From assembly GCA_031398975.1 (NCBI GenBank), contig JANNOI010000045.1, positions 29,756-93,755 of the forward strand: a DNA stretch of 64,000 bases, given 5' to 3'. The notes beneath the pieces were generated by a model. That model did not search any database, was not told the DNA's origin, and saw only the letters and a program-made list of their open reading frames with translations. The DNA comes from JAKFWI01 sp031398975. Its GTDB lineage: Bacteria > Pseudomonadota > Alphaproteobacteria > Caulobacterales > Aquidulcibacteraceae. Below, piece by piece: positions 17,573 to 26,224 of the stretch. The position numbers and the translations under genes were made by a program. The stretch's first letter is position 1. Each line of letters starts with the position of its first letter.

Positions 17573-18385
17573 ATGTGCGAAGGCGCGCGGGCGCGGGCGG
17601 GCTTGATCGGGCTTACGGAGCTGGACCGGCGGGCGCTGGTGCGGGGCCTCGCGGGGGGAACGCTCGCGCTGCTCGCGCCGGGCTGCGTGACCAATGCCGA
17701 GACGGGGCGGCGCCAATTGCTGACGGTTGACCCCGCAACGCTGCGGGAGATGGCGGTCGCGGCGTGGGCGGAGGCCAAGGCCACGACGCCGGTCTCGCGC
17801 GACGCGAAGCTGCAGCGGCGCCTTTCGGAGGTGGGCCGGCGGGTGCAGCAGGGGGCCGGGCGCGGCGGCGAGCCCTGGGAGTTTGCGGTGTTCGACACCG
17901 AGGACGTGAACGCCTTCGTGCTGCCGGGCGGCAAGGTGGGGGCCTATCGCGGGCTCCTGGCGCTGACGGAAAACGACGACCAGCTCGCCGCGGTCCTGGG
18001 CCACGAGGCCGGCCACGTCACCGCCAACCATGCGGGCGAGCGCGCGAGCCAGAGCCGGCTGGCGGAATGGGGCTATGCGGTGGGCGGCGTGGCGCTGTCC
18101 GGCCAGGTCTATGCGCAGGCGGCGCAGACGGTGTTCGGGCTGGGCGTGCAATATGGCGTGCTGATGCCCTATTCGCGGCTGCAGGAATTGGAGGCCGACA
18201 AGCTGGGCGTGGATTATATGCACCGGGCCGGTTACCGGCCGCGCGAGGCGGTGCGCCTGTGGGAATTGATGGCCGCGCGCGGGGGCGCGCGAAAGCAGGA
18301 AATGCTCTCCACCCACCCCGATCCCGCACGCCGGATGGCCGAGCTTAACGCCTACATCGCCCGGCGCGGCTACGACGCGGCCTGA
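17573..18385 (+). CDS. M48-family zinc metalloprotease, lipoprotein
   Basis: 270 aa. An N-terminal hydrophobic segment ends in LLAPGC, a lipobox with Cys38, so it should be anchored in the periplasm or outer membrane. The M48 active site is HEAGH at residues 144-148, with the third zinc ligand in LEADKLG, and the C-terminal STHPDPARRMAEL is typical of Oma1/LoiP/BepA-like proteases. These degrade misfolded outer-membrane or periplasmic proteins. No TPR domain follows, unlike BepA. ATG at 17573 is the first reasonable start. Confidence 0.88.
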   Translation: MCEGARARAGLIGLTELDRRALVRGLAGGTLALLAPGCVTNAETGRRQLLTVDPATLREMAVAAWAEAKATTPVSRDAKLQRRLSEVGRRVQQGAGRGGEPWEFAVFDTEDVNAFVLPGGKVGAYRGLLALTENDDQLAAVLGHEAGHVTANHAGERASQSRLAEWGYAVGGVALSGQVYAQAAQTVFGLGVQYGVLMPYSRLQELEADKLGVDYMHRAGYRPREAVRLWELMAARGGARKQEMLSTHPDPARRMAELNAYIARRGYDAA

Positions 18386-18481
18386 CCGCGCAGGCCCAAC
18401 GGACACACAGCCTTCCCCGCCCGTTCAAGCGCTGCGCTCTGCTTGCGCGGGCGCACGGCTGGGTCTAATTCCTTAGCGCGC

Positions 18482-18558
18482 GCCGCCTTAGCTCAGTTGG
18501 TTAGAGCATCGGTTTGTGGAACCGAGGGTCCCCAGTTCAAGCCTGGGAGGCGGTACCA
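18482..18558 (+). tRNA. tRNA-His (anticodon GTG), alphaproteobacterial type without G-1
   Basis: 77 nt with encoded CCA. Anticodon stem TCGGT/ACCGA around TTGTGGA. The acceptor is GCCGCCT/AGGCGGT, giving a G1:U72 wobble pair, and the discriminator is A73. Most bacteria have G-1 paired with C73. This altered form is known from a large clade of Alphaproteobacteria whose HisRS recognises U72 and A73. Confidence 0.95.
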
Positions 18559-18608
18559 CGCTTCCCCCGGGCCCGCCCAAGGGGGAGAAGAGAAAGCGGA
18601 GCAGGGGC

Positions 18609-19547
18609 TCAGCGCAGGTAGAAGCGCGCCACCGCGTCGCCGAGGTCGGCAGTGTCTTCTATCATCTGGGTGAGGAATTCGTGCAGGCCGCCGGCGAATA
18701 CGGCGGCGATGTCCTGGGTGGCGAGCTTCTGGTTGATCGCATCGGCGAGGTCGTGGCATTCCCCGCGCACCCCGCCATAGGCCGCCGCAAGGCAGGTGAA
18801 GCTGTCGACGATCTCGCCATAGCAGGCCTTCAGCGAGCGCGGCAGCTCGGTGCGGAAGATCAACAGGTCGGCCACGTTCAGCGGGCTCACCTTGTCCTTG
18901 TAGATCCAGCGATAGGCACGCACGGCCGACACCGCCTGCAGGATCGAGGTCCATTGGTAATAATCGAGCATGCCGCCCACCCCGGAATAGCCGGGCAGCA
19001 GGAGGTGGTATTTGACGTCCAGGATGCGGGCGGTGTTGTCGGCCCGCTCCAAGACGGCGCCCAGGCGGGTGAACCAATAGGCGTCGTTGCGGAGCATGGT
19101 GGAGGCGTAGGCGCCGTTGAACAGCGTGGCCTTGCCCTTCACCCAATCGAGCGTCTTGGGCAGGTGGGCGGGGCTGAAATCCTCCGCCGTCAAGGTGCGC
19201 GCCTCGAGCCAGGCCTCGTTGACGGCGTTCCACATGTCGCGGGTCAGCGCGGTGCGCATCGCGCGGGCGTTGGCGCGCGCCCGCTCCAGGCAATTGCGGA
19301 TCGAGCAGGGGTTTTCGGTGTCCCACGCGAGAAAGCGTACGGCGTTGGCGGCGTCGGCCTTGTCGTAATGGGCGAAGAAGGGGCCTTCGCAGCCGGCGGC
19401 GATGATGGCGGGGCCCCATTCGTCCCCGTCCTCGCCCATCCCCATCCCGGACATGCGCTGCGCCGCCTCGAGCAGGCGCGCCAGATAATCCATCCGCTCC
19501 ATGTAGCGGGCGAGCCAGAACATGCTGTCGGCGGTGCGGCTCAGCAT
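18609..19547 (-). CDS. Alpha-E domain protein
   Basis: 312 aa, all-helical alpha-E domain (DUF403). Start MLSRTADSMFWLARYMERMDYLARLLE is the family signature; CLERARANARAMR and VLERADNTARILDVKYH are other conserved helices. Its gene lies 7 bp after the circularly permuted ATP-grasp gene. The two are nearly always partnered, often with a transglutaminase and a proteasome-like hydrolase, which are absent here. The pair is thought to ligate or modify an unknown peptide; the exact reaction is not established. Confidence 0.9.
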   Translation of the reverse strand: MLSRTADSMFWLARYMERMDYLARLLEAAQRMSGMGMGEDGDEWGPAIIAAGCEGPFFAHYDKADAANAVRFLAWDTENPCSIRNCLERARANARAMRTALTRDMWNAVNEAWLEARTLTAEDFSPAHLPKTLDWVKGKATLFNGAYASTMLRNDAYWFTRLGAVLERADNTARILDVKYHLLLPGYSGVGGMLDYYQWTSILQAVSAVRAYRWIYKDKVSPLNVADLLIFRTELPRSLKACYGEIVDSFTCLAAAYGGVRGECHDLADAINQKLATQDIAAVFAGGLHEFLTQMIEDTADLGDAVARFYLR

Positions 19548-19554
19548 GGGGCGT

Positions 19555-21057
19555 TCACCGGCCTTGGCTTTGCCGCTGGGACCCGGACGGGCGCGACTTG
19601 GACTTGGACTGGGACAGGGACTGGGACTGGGACTGGGACTGCGGATCGGGCTCCATCAGCACCCAGGTGTCCTTGGTGCCCCCGCCCTGGCTTGAATTGA
19701 CGACCAGCGAGCCCTTGGTCATCGCCACCCGCGTCAACCCCCCCGGCACGATCCGGATGCCGTCTCCTCCGCACAGCACGAAGGGGCGCAGATCGACATG
19801 GCGCCCGGCCACCCCTTCCGGCCCGAAGGTGGGGCAGGTGGAGAGCGGCAGCGTCGGCTGGGCGATATAGGCGGACGGGTTGGCGCGGAGCTTCAGGGCG
19901 AAATCGGCCCGGCGCTGGGCGCTGGCGTGGGGCCCCACCAGCATGCCCGATCCCCCCGACCCGCGCGTCTCCTTGACCACCAATTCCTCCAGATGGTCTA
20001 GCACATAGGCGAGCGCGTCGGGGTCCGCGCAATCCCAGGTCGGGACGTTCTTCAGGATCGGCTCCTCGCCCAGATAGAAGCGGATCATCTCCGGGACATA
20101 GACGTAGATCGCCTTGTCGTCGGCGACGCCTGCGCCGGGCGCATTGGCGATGGCGACATTGCCGGCGCGGTAGGCGCCCATCAGCCCCGCCACCCCCAGC
20201 ATCGAATCCGGGCGAAACGCTTCGGGATCGAGATAATCATCGTCGACGCGGCGATAGAGCACGTCGACGCGTTTCAGCCCCTGCGTGGTGCGCTTATAGA
20301 CGACCTCGTTCTCGACAACCAGATCGACGCCCTCCACCAGCTCGACCCCCATCTCATCGGCGAGGAACGTGTGCTCGTAATAGGCGGAATTGTATTGCCC
20401 GGGGGTGAGAAGCGCCACGGTAGGCGCGCCCTCGCAGCGTTCGGGGGCCACCGAGCAGAGCGTCTCAAGAAGGTCCTCCGGGTACCGCGAAATGGGCGCG
20501 ACGGAGGCGCGGGAGAACAGGTCCGGAAAGAGGCGCATCATCACCTCCCGGTCCTCGATCATATAGGAGACGCCCGAGGGAGTGCGGCAATTGTCCTCCA
20601 GGACGTAGAAATCCTCCGGCCCGATGCGCACCACGTCGATCCCCGCCACATGGGTGAACACCCCCCCAGGCGGGGTGAAGCCCACCATGTGCTGGCAATA
20701 GGCGGGGTTGGCGAGCACAAGCGCGGCGGGAACTTTTCCCGCCTGCAGGATTTCTCTTTTACCGTAAACGTCGTTCAGAAACGCGTTGAGCGCAGCGGTG
20801 CGCTGGCGCAAGCCACGCTCCAGATGCGCCCATTCCTCCGACCCCAGCACCCTCGGAATGATGTCGAACGGGATCAGCCGCTCGGGATCGCCGCCCTCGG
20901 AATAGACGGCGAAGGTGATGCCGATGCGGCGGAACAGGCGCTCGGCCTCGGCCTGTTTGGCCTCCAGCACCGCCCGGGGCGTGGCCGCCAGCCAGTCCCG
21001 CACGGTGTGGAAGGCTGCGCGGATCTGGCCGTCCTGGCCGTGCATTTCATCGAACAT
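19555..21057 (-). CDS. Circularly permuted type 2 ATP-grasp protein with Ser/Gln repeat tail
   Basis: 500 aa. Conserved blocks include RIGITFAVYSEGGDPERLIPFDIIPRV near residue 50, LEDNCRTPSGVSYMIEDR, LTPGQYNSAYYEHTFLADEMG, and VVKETRGSGGSGMLVG, the ATP-grasp nucleotide site. Such proteins form amide or ester bonds using ATP, usually with an alpha-E partner, which follows here. The last 30 residues are a Ser/Gln/Lys tail encoded by a hexamer microsatellite and are probably a recent, disordered extension. ATG at 21057 fits the family start (MFDEMHG). Confidence 0.9.
   Translation of the reverse strand: MFDEMHGQDGQIRAAFHTVRDWLAATPRAVLEAKQAEAERLFRRIGITFAVYSEGGDPERLIPFDIIPRVLGSEEWAHLERGLRQRTAALNAFLNDVYGKREILQAGKVPAALVLANPAYCQHMVGFTPPGGVFTHVAGIDVVRIGPEDFYVLEDNCRTPSGVSYMIEDREVMMRLFPDLFSRASVAPISRYPEDLLETLCSVAPERCEGAPTVALLTPGQYNSAYYEHTFLADEMGVELVEGVDLVVENEVVYKRTTQGLKRVDVLYRRVDDDYLDPEAFRPDSMLGVAGLMGAYRAGNVAIANAPGAGVADDKAIYVYVPEMIRFYLGEEPILKNVPTWDCADPDALAYVLDHLEELVVKETRGSGGSGMLVGPHASAQRRADFALKLRANPSAYIAQPTLPLSTCPTFGPEGVAGRHVDLRPFVLCGGDGIRIVPGGLTRVAMTKGSLVVNSSQGGGTKDTWVLMEPDPQSQSQSQSLSQSKSKSRPSGSQRQSQGR
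19593..19651. repeat. Hexamer microsatellite (GGACTG)n in the ATP-grasp 3' end
   Basis: About nine imperfect copies of a 6-bp unit (plus strand GGACTG with GGACTT and GGACAG variants). On the coding strand the reading is Ser-Gln/Ser-Lys repeats. Unit length is a multiple of three, so copy-number change alters tail length without a frameshift. Confidence 0.8.
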
Positions 21058-21206
21058 CGCCGCTTACCGCCCTCCACCGCCGCCGCCCGCCCGCCCAGTC
21101 GGGGCGAGCCCGGCCCGGGGCGCAAGCCGCGGCGGACCCTTTCCCCTGAAGGCGCCGCTTATATGGGCGCCGTTCGCGCGCAAAGACGAGCGCGGAGCGC
21201 GCGGCG

Positions 21207-22442
21207 TTGAGAACCGGCGCCTCGCTCATCGCCATGCGCCGGGTGGCTACCGGCCTGCTGCTGGCGATGGTTGCCACCTTCGTGATTGCGCGGCGGTTCG
21301 AGGATGTCCATCCCGCGATCGCCTTCGTACGCGCCTTCGCCGAGGCCGCCACCGTTGGCGCGCTGGCCGATTGGTTCGCCGTCACGGCCCTGTTCCGGCG
21401 CCCCTTGGGCTTGCCCATTCCCCATACCGCGATCATCCCGCGCAGCAAGGATCGGATTGGGGCCGGCCTCGGGCGGTTCCTGGAAAACAATTTCCTGAGC
21501 CCGGATCTGGTGTCGAGCCGGCTCGAAAAGGTCGATATCCTGGGGGAGGCGTCGAATTGGCTGCTCCAGCCCGGGCGCCGCGAGAGCGTGGCCCGCGCGG
21601 TAGCCGAAGCGCTGCCGCGGCTGATCGATCTGGTGGACGACGCGCCCGTGGAGCGGGCGCTGCGCGAGTTTGCGGCCGCGCGGCTGAAGGATCTCGACCT
21701 CGCGGGCCTGCTGGCCGAGGCGCTCACGTTCTTGACTGCGGACGGGCGCCATAACGGGGTTCTCGATCACCTGATCCGCGCCACCGACGACCTGCTCACC
21801 GACAGCGAAAACGACATCCGCCGCCGCATCCGCGCTGAAAGCGGCTGGTTCAGCCGGTTCCTCTCCGTGGACAAGCGCGCCGCCGATGCGATCGTCGCCG
21901 CCGCCCGGCGCGCCATCAGCGAAATGGCGGAAAACCCGGAGAACGAGATGCGCGGCCACCTCGAGGCGGCGCTGCGCCGGCTGGCGGAGGATCTACGCAA
22001 TTCGGCTGAGCTGCGCGCCGAGATCGAGGCCGTGAAGGCCCGCGTGCTGGAGCATCCCGAGATGCAGGCCTTCGCCAGTGTGCTCTGGCGCGACGTGAAG
22101 CGCGATTTCACCGCGCTCGCCGATCGCGGGGCCGCGAGCGTCACCACCCCGATCGCCAACGCCATCGGCAGTTTCGCCGCCCGCGTTCAGGCCGATGCGC
22201 CGCTGCGCACTCTGCTGAACGCCCGCCTGCGCGGCTGGGCGGTGCGCCTCGCGGACGCGCGCGGGGGCGACGTCAGCCGGTTCGTGGCCGAAACTATCCA
22301 GGGCTGGGACGCGAGCACGATGATTGCGCGGATCGAAGAGGGCGTCGGCGCGGACCTTCAATTCATCCGCATCTCGGGCACGCTGGTGGGCGGGCTGGTG
22401 GGTCTCGCGCTGCACGCCCTGACGCTTGTGGGCTATCGCTGA
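21207..22442 (+). CDS. DUF445 membrane protein (YjiN-like)
   Basis: 411 aa from a TTG at 21207, or 402 aa from ATG at 21234; the choice is open. Features typical of DUF445: an N-terminal hydrophobic helix (GLLLAMVATFVIA), then FAEAATVGALADWFAVTALFRRPLGLPIPHTAIIP, IGAGLGRFLENNFL, a long charged helical middle, and a C-terminal hydrophobic helix GTLVGGLVGLALHALTLV. Probably anchored in the inner membrane at both ends. Function of the family is unknown. It is divergent from the ATP-grasp/alpha-E pair. Confidence 0.88.
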   Translation: MRTGASLIAMRRVATGLLLAMVATFVIARRFEDVHPAIAFVRAFAEAATVGALADWFAVTALFRRPLGLPIPHTAIIPRSKDRIGAGLGRFLENNFLSPDLVSSRLEKVDILGEASNWLLQPGRRESVARAVAEALPRLIDLVDDAPVERALREFAAARLKDLDLAGLLAEALTFLTADGRHNGVLDHLIRATDDLLTDSENDIRRRIRAESGWFSRFLSVDKRAADAIVAAARRAISEMAENPENEMRGHLEAALRRLAEDLRNSAELRAEIEAVKARVLEHPEMQAFASVLWRDVKRDFTALADRGAASVTTPIANAIGSFAARVQADAPLRTLLNARLRGWAVRLADARGGDVSRFVAETIQGWDASTMIARIEEGVGADLQFIRISGTLVGGLVGLALHALTLVGYR

Positions 22443-22446
22443 GGGC

Positions 22447-22821
22447 TCAGCGCGGGGTGGGGCGCCCGGTCACCGACGCGATGGTCTGCAGGAGGCTCGG
22501 GAAGTCCACCGGCTTGGTGGCGAAGGCGTCGCAGCCGGCGTCCAGGCATTCCTCCCGCGCGCTCGCCATGGCGTGGGCGGTCAGCGCAATGATTTTCAAC
22601 GAAGCCGTATGCGGCGCCGCGCGCAGCGCGCGCGTGGCCTCGAGGCCCGACATCACCGGCATGCTCACGTCCATGAGCACCACGTCGGGCGTGTTGGCGT
22701 TGGCGGCGGCCACCGCGAGCGCTCCGTCCTCGGCCATGTCCACCGTAAAGCCGCGCCGCTCCAGCCGGCGGGCCAGCATCTCGCGGTTGTCGGGGTTGTC
22801 CTCCGCCAGCAGCACACGCAT
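22447..22821 (-). CDS. Single-domain response regulator (CheY/DivK-like)
   Basis: 124 aa, receiver domain only. Acidic pocket in LLAEDN, phospho-acceptor Asp in VVLMDVSMPVMSG, conserved Thr in ALTAHA and Lys in ATKPVDF. ATG at 22821 has AGGAG six to seven bases upstream; longer frames are not needed. With no output domain it must act by protein contacts, and no kinase is adjacent. It is convergent with the DUF445 gene (4-bp gap). Confidence 0.93.
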   Translation of the reverse strand: MRVLLAEDNPDNREMLARRLERRGFTVDMAEDGALAVAAANANTPDVVLMDVSMPVMSGLEATRALRAAPHTASLKIIALTAHAMASAREECLDAGCDAFATKPVDFPSLLQTIASVTGRPTPR

Positions 22822-22952
22822 CGGTTTCTCCTCGCCGCGGCGCACCGAGGGACGCGCCGCGCAGCCCAAGCCCAAGGCCGGTTTCACCTCGGGAATTCCC
22901 GGCCTATGTAGAGGGGAAAAGTTTCCCAGCCGTTTCAGAGGTCCAAACGCCG

Positions 22953-24101
22953 ATGGCCAAATCCTTGCCGAAACGGGCCGTTCTGGCGGCGATCGCGTTC
23001 TGGGCGGGGGCCGGTGCGGGCTGCAGCGCGCCGCGCAGCACGGCCGCGCCCGCGCCCGTGGTGGAGCAGGTGAAGGTCGTGGAGGTGGCGGGCGGGCTTG
23101 AATTCCCCTGGAGCCTCGCCTTCCTGCCGGACGGGCGCATGCTGGTGACGGAGCGGCCGGGCCGGCTGCGTTTTGTTTCGCGCGACGGGCAGATCTCGGC
23201 CCCGATCGGGGGGGGCCCGGCGGTGGCGGCGCAGTCCCAGGGCGGGCTCCTGGACGTGCTGCTCGCCCCCGATTTCGCGCAAAGCGGCGTGCTCTATCTG
23301 AGCTATTCCGAGGCAGGGGCCGGCGGGGCGGGCACGGCGGTGGCGCGCGCGCGGCTGTCTGGCGCGCAATTGAGCGATCTCAAGGTGATCTTCCGCCAGG
23401 AGCCGAAGGTCAAAGGCGGCAACCATTACGGCTCGCGCCTGGTCTGGAGCCGGGACGGCGCCTTGTTCGTCACGCTGGGCGAGCGGTTCGACCATCGCGA
23501 TCAGGCCCAGGATCTGGGGTCGCTGCTGGGCAAGGTGGTGCGCATCCGGCCGGAGGGCGGGGCCGCGGCGGGCAATCCGTTCGCGGGCCGGCAAGGGGCG
23601 CGGGCCGAGATCTGGTCCTATGGCCACCGCAACGTGCAGGGCGCCGCGCTGCACCCGGCCACGGGCGTGCTCTGGACCCACGAACACGGCGCCCGTGGCG
23701 GCGACGAGGTGAACATCACCCGCGCGGGCCTGAATTACGGCTGGCCGCTGGTCTCTTTCGGGGTGAATTATTCGGGCCTCCCGGTGGGGACAGGCAAGTC
23801 CACGGGCCCGGGCATCCAGGCGCCGCTGCTGCATTGGACGCCCTCGATCGCGCCCTCGGGCATGGCGTTTTATACCGGGGACCGGTTCCCCGGCTGGAAG
23901 GGCGATCTGTTCGTCGGCGCGCTGGCGGGCCAGCACCTGGTGCGGATCGATCTCGAAGGGGAGCGCGTGCTGGGCCAGGAGCGGCTCCTGGAGGATCAGG
24001 GCGCGCGCATCCGCGACGTCCGCCAGGGGCCGGACGGGTTTGTATATGTGCTGACCGATGACGAGGACGGCCGCCTGCTGCGCCTGGAGCCCGCCTCTTA
24101 A
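22953..24101 (+). CDS. PQQ-dependent sugar (aldose/sorbosone) dehydrogenase-like lipoprotein
   Basis: 382 aa six-bladed beta-propeller, related to soluble glucose dehydrogenase and E. coli YliI. Signal peptide with lipobox at GAGC (about residue 23). Markers: GGLEFPWSLAFLPDGRMLVTERPGRLR, GNHYGSRLVWSRDGALFVTLGE, YGHRNVQGAALHP, LWTHEHGARGGDEVN, which hold the propeller and PQQ/active-site residues. It should oxidise an aldose in the periplasm with PQQ; no PQQ biosynthesis genes are in the window. The next gene starts 44 bp on. Confidence 0.9.
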   Translation: MAKSLPKRAVLAAIAFWAGAGAGCSAPRSTAAPAPVVEQVKVVEVAGGLEFPWSLAFLPDGRMLVTERPGRLRFVSRDGQISAPIGGGPAVAAQSQGGLLDVLLAPDFAQSGVLYLSYSEAGAGGAGTAVARARLSGAQLSDLKVIFRQEPKVKGGNHYGSRLVWSRDGALFVTLGERFDHRDQAQDLGSLLGKVVRIRPEGGAAAGNPFAGRQGARAEIWSYGHRNVQGAALHPATGVLWTHEHGARGGDEVNITRAGLNYGWPLVSFGVNYSGLPVGTGKSTGPGIQAPLLHWTPSIAPSGMAFYTGDRFPGWKGDLFVGALAGQHLVRIDLEGERVLGQERLLEDQGARIRDVRQGPDGFVYVLTDDEDGRLLRLEPAS

Positions 24102-24145
24102 GCCGCCTATCGCACTCGGGCGCGCGGAGCGCTACATAAGCGCCG

Positions 24146-25534
24146 ATGCACTGGACACCTGACAGCTGGCGCGCCAAGCCCGCCAAACACATCCCCACCG
24201 ATTATCCCGATCCCGCAGCGCTCGCGCGCGTGGAGGCGGCGCTGCGCACCCACCCCCCGCTCGTGTTCGCCGGCGAGGCGCGCCGGTTGAAGGCGGCCCT
24301 GGCGGAGGTCGCGGCCGGGCGCGCCTTCCTGCTCCAGGGCGGCGATTGCGCGGAAAGCTTCAAGGAATTCCAGGCCGACAATATCCGCGACACCTTCCGC
24401 GCCCTGATGCAGATGGCGGTGGTGCTCACCTTCGCGGCCGCCAAGCCCGTGGTGAAAGTGGGCCGGATCGCCGGCCAGTTCGCCAAGCCGCGCTCTGAGC
24501 CCACCGAGACCATCGCCGGCGTGACGCTGCCCTCCTATCGGGGGGACAATATCAACGGCATGGAATTCACCCCCGAAGCCCGCCGGCCCGATCCCGAGCG
24601 GCTGCTCAAGGCCTATTCCCAATCGGCGGCCACGCTGAACCTGATCCGCGCCTTCGCGCAGGGCGGCTACGCCGATCTGCACAATGTGCACCGCTGGACG
24701 CTGGGCTTCGTCGCCGACAGCCCCCAGGGCCAGCGCTACAAGCACACCGCCGACCGCATCTCCGAAGCGCTCGACTTCATGGAGGCCTGCGGCGTCACGC
24801 CCGAGACCTCGCCCCAGATGCGGCTGGTGGACGTCTACACCTCCCACGAGGCGCTGCTCTTGGGCTATGAGGAGGCGCTGACGCGCGTCGATTCCACCAG
24901 CGGCGATTGGTACGACACCTCGGCCCATTTCCTGTGGATCGGGGACAGAACGCGCCAGCGCGACGGCGCGCACGTCGAATTCCTGCGCGGCGTGAAAAAC
25001 CCGATCGGCCTTAAATGCGGCCCCTCGCTCGAGCCGGACGATCTCCTCGCCCTGATCGACGCGCTGAACCCCGCCAACGAGCCCGGCCGGCTCACCCTGA
25101 TCGCCCGCTTCGGGGCGGAGAAGGCCGCCGCCGGCCTGCCGCGCCTGGTGCGCGCGGTGGAGCGGGAGGGGAAGGCCGTGGTCTGGTCCTGCGACCCGAT
25201 GCACGGCAACACGTTGAAGACCGCAACGGGCTACAAGACCCGGCCCTTCGACCGCATCCTCTCCGAGGTGCGCACCTTCATGGAGGCCCTGCCCGCGGAG
25301 GGGGCCTATCCGGGCGGCGTGCATATCGAGATGACGGGGCAGAACGTCACCGAATGCACCGGCGGGGCGGGAGCGATCACCGAACAGGACCTCTCAGACC
25401 GCTACCACACCCATTGCGACCCGCGCCTCAACGGCGAACAGGCCTTGGAGCTCGCTTTCCTGATCAGTGAAGCGCTGCGCGGCGCCCGTTCCGGGGGGGA
25501 GCGTGCGGGCGGCGCGCGGGTGGCCGCGGAATAG
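24146..25534 (+). CDS. aroG: Class II (plant/mycobacterial type) DAHP synthase
   Basis: 462 aa. Condenses phosphoenolpyruvate and erythrose-4-phosphate to DAHP, the first step to aromatic amino acids. Class II signatures: LQGGDCAESF near residue 68, VVKVGRIAGQFAKPRSEP, YRGDNINGMEF, MRLVDVYTSHEALLLGYEEALTR, CDPMHGNT, and GGVHIEMTGQNVTECTGG. ATG at 24146 (MHWTPDSWR) matches the usual N-terminus. modB begins 3 bp after the stop, so molybdate transporter genes seem to be co-transcribed with it. Confidence 0.96.
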   Translation: MHWTPDSWRAKPAKHIPTDYPDPAALARVEAALRTHPPLVFAGEARRLKAALAEVAAGRAFLLQGGDCAESFKEFQADNIRDTFRALMQMAVVLTFAAAKPVVKVGRIAGQFAKPRSEPTETIAGVTLPSYRGDNINGMEFTPEARRPDPERLLKAYSQSAATLNLIRAFAQGGYADLHNVHRWTLGFVADSPQGQRYKHTADRISEALDFMEACGVTPETSPQMRLVDVYTSHEALLLGYEEALTRVDSTSGDWYDTSAHFLWIGDRTRQRDGAHVEFLRGVKNPIGLKCGPSLEPDDLLALIDALNPANEPGRLTLIARFGAEKAAAGLPRLVRAVEREGKAVVWSCDPMHGNTLKTATGYKTRPFDRILSEVRTFMEALPAEGAYPGGVHIEMTGQNVTECTGGAGAITEQDLSDRYHTHCDPRLNGEQALELAFLISEALRGARSGGERAGGARVAAE

Positions 25535-25537
25535 CCG

Positions 25538-26224
25538 GTGGCGAGCGCGCAAGACGTTCAGGTTCTGGCGGTGAGCCTGAAAGTGGCGGGACTTGCGGTG
25601 GGGGTAGCCCTGCCGGTTGCGCTGGCGGCGGCCTACGCGCTGTCGCGGCCGGCCTTCCCGGGCAAGAGCGTGCTCGACGCCCTTGTGCATCTGCCTTTGG
25701 TGCTGCCGCCGGTTCTGATCGGCTTTTTGCTGCTGCTCGCGCTGGGGCGGCGTGGGCCGGTGGGCGCGTGGCTCGATGAAACCTTTGGCGTGCGCCTGGC
25801 CTTCACGACAGAGGGGGCGGCGTGCGCGACCGCGGTGATGGTGTTTCCGCTGCTCGTGCGGTCCATGCGGTTGAGCTTCGAGGCGCTGGACGGGCGGCTG
25901 CTGGAGGCGGCGGCACTCCTGCGGGCGGGCCCGTTCGACCGCTTCTGGAGCGTCGCCCTGCCGCTCGCGGGGCCGGGCGTGCTGGCGGGCGCGGCGACCG
26001 CGTTCGCGGCCGGGCTCGGCGAATTCGGCGCGGTGATGACGTTCGCCGCCAATGTCCCGGGCGAGACCCAGACGCTGCCGCTCGCCATCTACGCCGCCCT
26101 GCAGACCCCGTCGGGCGAAGCGCGCGCGCTCAGCCTCGCCGGCTATTCCTTCGCGCTGGCGCTGGCGGGGCTGGCCGTGGGCGAGGCGCTCAACGCCTGG
26201 GCCCGGCGCAGGCTAGACCGATGA
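25538..26224 (+). CDS. modB: Molybdate ABC transporter permease
   Basis: 228 aa inner-membrane permease of the molybdate importer, with five or six membrane helices. The ABC-contact loop is LLEAAALLRAGPFDRFWSVALPLAGPGVLAGA, and LGEFGAVMTFAANVPGETQTLPLAIY is the ModB/CysTW-type signature. GTG at 25538 lies 3 bp after aroG. The stop overlaps modC (ATGA). Molybdate taken up here supplies the cofactor operon that converges from the right and the xanthine dehydrogenase beyond it. Confidence 0.93.
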   Translation: MASAQDVQVLAVSLKVAGLAVGVALPVALAAAYALSRPAFPGKSVLDALVHLPLVLPPVLIGFLLLLALGRRGPVGAWLDETFGVRLAFTTEGAACATAVMVFPLLVRSMRLSFEALDGRLLEAAALLRAGPFDRFWSVALPLAGPGVLAGAATAFAAGLGEFGAVMTFAANVPGETQTLPLAIYAALQTPSGEARALSLAGYSFALALAGLAVGEALNAWARRRLDR

